This document shows positions 5,256 to 10,236 of a stretch of 10,236 bases of DNA, in pieces. The notes below the pieces were generated by a model, which saw only the letters and a program-made list of their open reading frames with translations, was not told where the DNA came from and made no database searches. Both the position numbers and the translations under genes were made by a program. This DNA comes from an uncultured Bacilli bacterium (GTDB taxonomy: Bacteria > Bacillota_I > Bacilli_A > RF39 > UBA660): NCBI GenBank assembly GCA_947584955.1, contig CANPWS010000033.1, forward strand, positions 1 through 10,236. Direction: 5' to 3'. Positions within the stretch are counted from its first letter, which is position 1. The number at the start of each line of letters is the position of its first letter.

Positions 5256-8200
5256 CTATTGTACTTCATATTTAGCATAATATTGTTTATTATTTACTGA
5301 AGCTTTTTCATTTGATAAATCTAATAAATGAACATCTACACCTTGAGCTGTATAAGTAACATCTTTTGTATTAAAATCTTTTGGTATTCTAACTATAGAT
5401 AATTCTAATATATCTTCATCATTTGTTAAACCATTTAATATTTTTACATCTTCTTTAAATAAGTTTTGATTTTTTAAAGCTTCTTCATCTGAACCAAATA
5501 ATGAGAATTCTTCATATAATTTTTGCCAAACATCACTACTATTTTCACCCTCAGATACTGTAAGATTATATATACTTTCAGCATATTTTGCAGGTATTAT
5601 AATTTTAGTACCAACTGGGAATGGTTCTACATCACCAGTAAAATTAGAATTACTTTTTTTAGTAAGATCAATTACTTCTTGTTTAAATATTTGTTTATTT
5701 TCTTCACTTACACTATATAAATCATAAAGTGTATCCCATTTATCTGTAGCTACTTTACCAGTAGTAGTATAACCTGTTAATTTTTTATTTCCATTATCTC
5801 CAAATATATACATACCATTTGGATTTAAAACAAAAGCCCAATATCTATGTGGTGTTTTAATTGATTGATTGTAATAATAATATCTTGGAACTTTTACACG
5901 GCTACTATCAAACCATATTGTAAATACTTGAGAATTTTCTTTAGTTAAATAATAATATGAATAATTAGTATCAACAAGTTCATCTAAAACAATTTTATAT
6001 TCTCCAATATGTTTTTTACATTCATCAGTTAAATCTTCTACTGAATTATATTCTTCTTTACGGCAAATAAATTTTTCTATTAATTCATCATGAGATGAAC
6101 TAACAGATGCACGCTCAACATTTGCTAAATCTTCTGCTGTCCATTTAGCATCAGCATTACTTATTATTTCTTTATATGTATCTAATTTAGTTATACCATC
6201 AACTTTAACAACGGGATTAGTAGATGATCCTTTTTCAACCATAACAACGGGATTAATATAACTTTCATTAAGATACTTTAAAGATGAAGCTGTAAATTTT
6301 CCCTTAACTTCTACACCAGCATCAGTATTATCTGATAAATCTACATTTTTTGCATTTACAATAGCAGTGCTATCTACTAATAAAGCTTTTTTAGCACCTG
6401 TTATTTTTACATTTTCAAATGTAATAGTACCATTTTGAACAGTAATTGCATAATCTTTTTTAGGATCACTACTAGTAGAAATAGTTTTAACATCATCTTC
6501 TTTTAAAGATTTAATAGTTAATTCTTTATTTACTTCATTAATAGTTAACATATTTGTTAAAGATATATCATTTTTTAAATATATATTTTTAACATTAGAA
6601 GTAGTTATTGCAGTATTCAATGTACTTTCATCTTTAACTACACGGTAATCAGCTTCAAAAGTAATTTTATATGTTTTAGCACTATCAACAATTTCAACAT
6701 TATCAATATTTTTAGTTACTATTATTTCAAAATTAGGTGTTTCATTAAGTAAATCATCTAATGTTATATTTTGATTATCACTATGTAACTGTTTTAATAA
6801 TTCTTCAATTTGTGTACTAACAGTACTTCCATCAGCTAATGTTATTTTGTGATCATCATCATATTTAAATGTAAATTCTGTTATTTCTTTTTTACTTAGT
6901 ACATGACTAATTATTCCTTCTAAAACATCTTTAGTTAATAATGTAGAGTTAACTTCTGGTTTAAGTAATTTAACTTTTATATTATTATTTTCTTCTGATA
7001 TAGATACGTTTATTTTGTCTTTTAAATTATTATCATTATTTATATTTTTAATAGCATCATTAACAAATTCATAAGTATTTATATCATAACGTGGTGTTAA
7101 TTCTATATCACTTGTTAATTTATTTGCAACATATTCATCTTTTCCATTAATAGACCAATGTTTAAATGTATGATATTTTTTTGTAGGAATAGTCTCTGGT
7201 ACTTTAACTACTTCATCTTCATATACTGCTAAATTAGCATCTTCATTTACTCCATCATTATATTTAAATGTAGCATGATACATTTTTACAAATTCTAATT
7301 CATCATTATAATCAATATAATAAGTTACAGGACGATATTCATTTAGTTGTCCATCCATATCAAATTGAAAAGCTATTTTTTTATCTTCTTTATCTTCGTA
7401 TATTGAAAATAATACTGCTAAAGTTCCATCATGTATTTCTGTACTAGGAATATCTTTAGTTTGAGTTCCATCTTTATTTGTAAATAATTTAAATGTAGCT
7501 TTATCTACATATTCACTTGGTACTTTTATACTAACTGGAACATAAAAACCTGTTTTAGCTTCTCCAGAAAAGGCTGTAACATTTTCTTGTTCATAAACTT
7601 TACCTGTTAATTTATAGCTTGAAATATTTCCTTCATTTAGTACTTCATTTATTTCAATTTTATTTTTTGAAAAATCAAATTGCCAATTTTCAAATTCTTT
7701 ATAATCACTATCACTTATATTACTACTAGTAGCAAGTTCTAATTTTTCTATTTCAGAATTTTGTTCTAAAACTAAATTGTTCCAATCAACAGTTATTTTA
7801 TGAGCAACATATTCTTCATCTAAACCATCCATATCAACTTCTATTTCAAAAGTTTTAGTAGTATCATTTGGATGTAAATGTCTTAAAATATATATTTTAT
7901 TACTTCCGTCATCAAAATTTGCAACACCAGTTATAGTTTTTTCTTCATCATTATCATGACTTAAAAATTTAATAGTTGTTTTTTCTGTTGCAACTTCATC
8001 AGTAGTAATTACAAATGCTAAATAATAACCTGTTAAATGTTCTTTAGCAAAGACATTATCTTTTGTTAATTTATCTACTATAGGCAAAAATCCTGAAACT
8101 GTAACTTTATCACCTAATTTAGAAAATTCAGTATTATAATTATCTGGTTTTGTAAAACCATAATTATTATTTAATATAGCTAAAGCTGATTCATCTGCTT

Positions 8201-9548
8201 TTTCTATTTCATATTCTGTATTTTTTATGAAAGTTACTCCACTATAATTAATTGTATATGATGATATATCATACTCATTACCTTCACCATCATAATCAAC
8301 ATTAATATCAAATTGACAATCTTCACCTTCACAATTTTCATTTAATTTAAACAATACTGTTAAATTATCATCTTCGCCAAACTTACTTTTATCATATGTA
8401 TTTAATATTACACCTTTTTTAGAAGTAGTAATAATAATATCATCAGTAAGCATACCAGGCTTTAAATTAAATACAAAGTAATAACCTTCTTCTCCTTCTT
8501 TGGCAAAAACATTTTCTAATGTATGTTGACTTACAATATTACCAGTTAAATTATATTTATTTGTTTCTCCTTCTCTTGTTAAACTATATTCTCCATCTTT
8601 TAAAACATATCCCCACTTTTCTAATGCACTTTTATCATTATCAGATACTTCTTGTGATATATTTAAAGATGAATCTTCTTGAAATGTAAGATTACTATAA
8701 TCAATAGTATAAGTAGAATCTCCATACTCATCTTTATCTGGTCCATCTAAATCTACTGTAATTTTAATTTTTTTATTTTCATTTTCTTTATCAATTGCCC
8801 ATAATACAGCTAATCCATTTTCTTCATCAAAATTCTGTTTTGATGCATTTATTACATTTTTTCCTTCAAATTTAATAGTTGTATCATTTGTAGCATTTGG
8901 TACTTCTACTGTAAAAGCAAAATAATAACCAGTTTTATCATTTGGAAATACTGTTTCATCTACTGTTTTATTTTTTAAAATAAGTCCTGTTAAATTTCCT
9001 TTTTCATCTAAACTTAAATTTTGAGTATTTTTAGTATTTCCACCAGTAAATTTATAAGTTTCTTCGATTACTTTTTTATAATTACCTGTTTCTGTCTTAT
9101 CAAGATCAACTTTTATTTCTGCTTTTTTAGGTATATATGTATAATCTATATAATCAATATCTATTTTTTTATCACCAGATAAGTCTAATTTTGTATCACC
9201 TAATAAATTATCTTTTATTTCCCATCTTACTGTCTCAAATGCTTCATTATATATTCTTTGTATTTTATGAATAGTCATTTTTCCATATATTGCATCATCA
9301 TTCGTATATCCATCACTTGCATCTGTATCAATTGTTTTAGCAGCAAGCATGACATCTTGAGTTGTAAGTGGTGTATGAATAGATGTAAATGCATATTTTC
9401 CAATAATATATACATATCCTGCTCTTGGCTCAACATTAATTATTTCTTCACCTAATTCTTCTAAAGTCATTTCTCTTGCAAAAGATGAAATATTAAAGAT
9501 GAAGAAAGAAATCAATGTAAATAAGCACATTTTTATATACTTTTTCAT
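5256..9548 (-). CDS. Giant secreted multi-repeat surface protein
   Basis: A 1430-residue exported protein of unrecognised overall family. Layout: signal peptide 1-24 (ends SSFA); an N-terminal domain to about 145; four diverged ~150-residue modules (about 150-753), each with G-[YF]-Y, a D-x-D-G signature and a closing Y-x-I-[DN]-Y strand; an InlB B-repeat-like domain (757-828); a mixed region (829-970); a beta-helix-like stretch (about 972-1095); and a tail with Tyr-rich and two LysM-like segments (1266-1319, 1332-1392). There is no LPxTG motif, no C-terminal membrane segment and no lipobox. If it stays on the cell, the LysM-like tail is the best candidate tether. Exported Cys residues pair as C406/C411 and C1162/C1177. 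The start is ATG at 9546-9548 with AAAGGAG upstream. It lies between a BIG2-repeat protein and a thioredoxin-like gene. A role in adhesion or surface structure is inference. Confidence 0.85.
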   Translation of the reverse strand: MKKYIKMCLFTLISFFIFNISSFAREMTLEELGEEIINVEPRAGYVYIIGKYAFTSIHTPLTTQDVMLAAKTIDTDASDGYTNDDAIYGKMTIHKIQRIYNEAFETVRWEIKDNLLGDTKLDLSGDKKIDIDYIDYTYIPKKAEIKVDLDKTETGNYKKVIEETYKFTGGNTKNTQNLSLDEKGNLTGLILKNKTVDETVFPNDKTGYYFAFTVEVPNATNDTTIKFEGKNVINASKQNFDEENGLAVLWAIDKENENKKIKITVDLDGPDKDEYGDSTYTIDYSNLTFQEDSSLNISQEVSDNDKSALEKWGYVLKDGEYSLTREGETNKYNLTGNIVSQHTLENVFAKEGEEGYYFVFNLKPGMLTDDIIITTSKKGVILNTYDKSKFGEDDNLTVLFKLNENCEGEDCQFDINVDYDGEGNEYDISSYTINYSGVTFIKNTEYEIEKADESALAILNNNYGFTKPDNYNTEFSKLGDKVTVSGFLPIVDKLTKDNVFAKEHLTGYYLAFVITTDEVATEKTTIKFLSHDNDEEKTITGVANFDDGSNKIYILRHLHPNDTTKTFEIEVDMDGLDEEYVAHKITVDWNNLVLEQNSEIEKLELATSSNISDSDYKEFENWQFDFSKNKIEINEVLNEGNISSYKLTGKVYEQENVTAFSGEAKTGFYVPVSIKVPSEYVDKATFKLFTNKDGTQTKDIPSTEIHDGTLAVLFSIYEDKEDKKIAFQFDMDGQLNEYRPVTYYIDYNDELEFVKMYHATFKYNDGVNEDANLAVYEDEVVKVPETIPTKKYHTFKHWSINGKDEYVANKLTSDIELTPRYDINTYEFVNDAIKNINNDNNLKDKINVSISEENNNIKVKLLKPEVNSTLLTKDVLEGIISHVLSKKEITEFTFKYDDDHKITLADGSTVSTQIEELLKQLHSDNQNITLDDLLNETPNFEIIVTKNIDNVEIVDSAKTYKITFEADYRVVKDESTLNTAITTSNVKNIYLKNDISLTNMLTINEVNKELTIKSLKEDDVKTISTSSDPKKDYAITVQNGTITFENVKITGAKKALLVDSTAIVNAKNVDLSDNTDAGVEVKGKFTASSLKYLNESYINPVVMVEKGSSTNPVVKVDGITKLDTYKEIISNADAKWTAEDLANVERASVSSSHDELIEKFICRKEEYNSVEDLTDECKKHIGEYKIVLDELVDTNYSYYYLTKENSQVFTIWFDSSRVKVPRYYYYNQSIKTPHRYWAFVLNPNGMYIFGDNGNKKLTGYTTTGKVATDKWDTLYDLYSVSEENKQIFKQEVIDLTKKSNSNFTGDVEPFPVGTKIIIPAKYAESIYNLTVSEGENSSDVWQKLYEEFSLFGSDEEALKNQNLFKEDVKILNGLTNDEDILELSIVRIPKDFNTKDVTYTAQGVDVHLLDLSNEKASVNNKQYYAKYEVQ
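5373..5753 (-). other. Two LysM-like segments at the C-terminus of the giant protein
   Basis: Residues 1266-1319 read V-A-T-D-K-W-D-T-L-Y-D-L-Y-S-V and end PFPVGTKIIIP. This matches the LysM layout of a D-T-L-W/Y-x-[IL] helix start and a closing G-x-x-[IL]-x-[IV]-P. Residues 1332-1392 repeat the pattern more weakly (DVWQKLYEEF ... LELSIVRIP). LysM domains bind N-acetylglucosamine polymers such as peptidoglycan. Both copies are diverged and longer than a standard ~45-residue LysM, so binding is unproven. Confidence 0.45.
7065..7280 (-). other. InlB B-repeat-like domain of the giant protein
   Basis: Residues 757-828 follow the Listeria-Bacteroides (InlB B-repeat, PF09479-type) pattern: a YHATFKYNDG opening strand, an E-V-V-K-V-P-E-T-I-P segment, YHTFKHWSING in place of the usual G-[YW]-x-F-x-G-W, and TSDIELTPRYD at the end. 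Such domains are common in secreted proteins of gut Bacillota. It appears once here. Confidence 0.7.
7290..9101 (-). repeat. Four tandem ~150-residue protein modules in the giant protein
   Basis: Anchor residues recur at regular steps. G-[YF]-Y occurs at residues 207, 355, 507 and 667. DLDG, DYDG, DMDG and DMDG occur at 266, 418, 572 and 730. YTIDY, YTINY, ITVDW and YYIDY close each module at about 280, 431, 585 and 743. Each module has a hydrophobic strand after GYY, a KF/KLF-type strand, a [LI]-x-[VI]-L-[FWR] strand before DxDG, and an acidic linker. DNA identity between copies is low, so the duplications are old. A beta-sandwich fold is likely (inference). Confidence 0.75.
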
Positions 9549-9569
9549 ATTTTTTTGACTCCTTTCTTT

Positions 9570-10236
9570 TTATCTATACTCAACAGTAGCTTCTACTACT
9601 GTTCCACCTACTAGAGTAAGACTAGCTGTAGTTGTTTCTTTGTTTCCTACTGTAACTGAATCTACAGTTGCATTTTCTTTGGCAAATCTAATACCATTAT
9701 AAAGAAATCCCAAATAATCTTCAAAAATATTACCATCTTTATATACTGTAAATTTATATTGTGCATCACTATTTACAGCATCCATTTCTACTACTTCAAG
9801 CACAATTTTATAAGAAGCTTCTTTTTCTAAAATATTAATTGTAATATTAGCTGTTTTTGCACCATCTTCAGTAGTAACAGTTATTGTTACACTTCCTGCA
9901 CTTACTCCAGTTACTGTTCCATCAGCACTTACTGTAGCAATAGAATCATCACTACTACTCCAAGTAACATTTTTATTTGTTGCATCTTCTGGTGCTATAA
10001 TTGCAGTTAACTGAGTTGTTTCTCCAATATAAATTTCTGTTTTAGTACTATTAATAGATACGTCTGTTACATTTTTAACTACAGGCTCTTGTGGTGTTTG
10101 TTGTGGTGTATTTTCACCTGGATTAGGAGTATTTTCTTTTACTACTACTGTTTTACTAGCAGTCTTTTTTCCATCTTCAGTGGTAACAGTTATTGTTACA
10201 CTTCCTGCTTTTACTCCCTTTACATTTCCATTTTTA
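9570..10236 (-). CDS. BIG2-repeat surface protein, C-terminal part (cut by window edge)
   Basis: The frame is open from the window edge (first complete codon at 10233-10235) to TAA at 9570-9572, giving 221 residues of a longer protein. It has the end of one bacterial Ig-like (BIG2) repeat (1-33), a Pro/Gln/Asn-rich linker with TPNPGENTPQQTPQEP (36-51), one complete BIG2 repeat (about 54-135) with the hallmark VTWSSSD, ATVSADGTVTGVSAG and VTITVTTEDG segments, and an ~80-residue beta-rich C-terminal domain. No LPxTG motif, GW or SH3 repeat or membrane segment follows, so anchoring is not explained by the visible part. BIG2 domains typically build adhesin stalks or enzyme accessory domains. The gene ends 21 nt before the giant protein's ATG, and that gap holds its AAAGGAG SD, so the two form one operon. 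Confidence 0.85.
   Translation of the reverse strand, partial: KNGNVKGVKAGSVTITVTTEDGKKTASKTVVVKENTPNPGENTPQQTPQEPVVKNVTDVSINSTKTEIYIGETTQLTAIIAPEDATNKNVTWSSSDDSIATVSADGTVTGVSAGSVTITVTTEDGAKTANITINILEKEASYKIVLEVVEMDAVNSDAQYKFTVYKDGNIFEDYLGFLYNGIRFAKENATVDSVTVGNKETTTASLTLVGGTVVEATVEYR
9862..10208. repeat. Direct 38-bp repeat within adjacent BIG2 domains
   Basis: Positions 9862-9899 and 10171-10208 match at 37 of 38 bases and are 309 bp (103 codons) apart. Both encode S-V-T-I-T-V-T-T-E-D-G at the end of a BIG2 repeat. The flanking parts of the repeats differ more, which fits recent duplication or gene conversion of part of the repeat. Confidence 0.75.

Noticed and set aside
5523..5720. Plus-strand open frame of 65 codons inside the giant protein gene
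   Set aside because: It is antisense to the LysM-like region, with composition typical of a shadow frame (Ile/Phe/Thr/Tyr) and no support as a gene.
9258..9455. Plus-strand open frame with many Cys and Ser near the start of the giant gene
   Set aside because: It is antisense to the N-terminal domain. The Cys richness comes from reverse-complemented GCA/ACA-type codons, and no independent gene signals were found.
9570..9803. A separate 77-residue gene starting at the GTG at 9801-9803
   Set aside because: The same frame stays open to the window edge and encodes a continuous BIG2 repeat, so this is only the C-terminus of a larger protein.

Overview
The window reads as AT-rich Bacillota DNA. 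Every supported gene lies on the minus strand, so transcription runs from high to low coordinates. Lysine, asparagine, isoleucine and AT-ending codons dominate. Trp is TGG throughout and no CDS stop is TGA, which argues against a UGA=Trp Mollicutes code. The gene set (DnaD, YpmB-like, class II Cca, Nth) points to the Bacilli/Erysipelotrichia side of Bacillota, most likely a host-associated lineage with a reduced gene set. No finer placement is possible from the sequence.

Region A (about 10236 to 4610) is an exported-protein operon: the 3' part of a BIG2-repeat surface protein, then a 1430-residue secreted repeat protein, then a small membrane-anchored thioredoxin-like protein with a CKKC motif. 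The operon ends at a hairpin terminator that overlaps the last codons. The giant protein carries four diverged copies of a ~150-residue module marked by a D-x-D-G signature, an InlB-type B-repeat, a beta-helix-like stretch and two LysM-like C-terminal segments. It has four cysteines after its signal peptide, in two close pairs. The thiol protein may therefore be its folding partner (inference).

Region B (4074 to 4639) is a 566-bp non-coding spacer. Next to region C it holds two candidate promoters. One has a perfect TTGACA and a 12-nt perfect palindrome in its spacer.

Region C (4073 to 1) is a housekeeping operon: a membrane-anchored class A beta-lactamase-fold serine hydrolase, Cca, a small lipoprotein of unknown function, a YpmB-like membrane protein, DnaD, and the start of endonuclease III (Nth). 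Cca, YpmB, DnaD and Nth occur in the same order, with more genes between them, in Bacillus subtilis (established knowledge), so this looks like a compacted version of that cluster. The genes are tightly packed. dnaD starts with TTG 2 nt after the previous stop, and nth overlaps dnaD. The lipoprotein gene has its Shine-Dalgarno sequence inside a hairpin whose other arm is the end of cca. That layout suggests translational coupling and possibly a non-canonical AUU start.

No tRNA, rRNA, CRISPR array, insertion sequence or known riboswitch was recognised.
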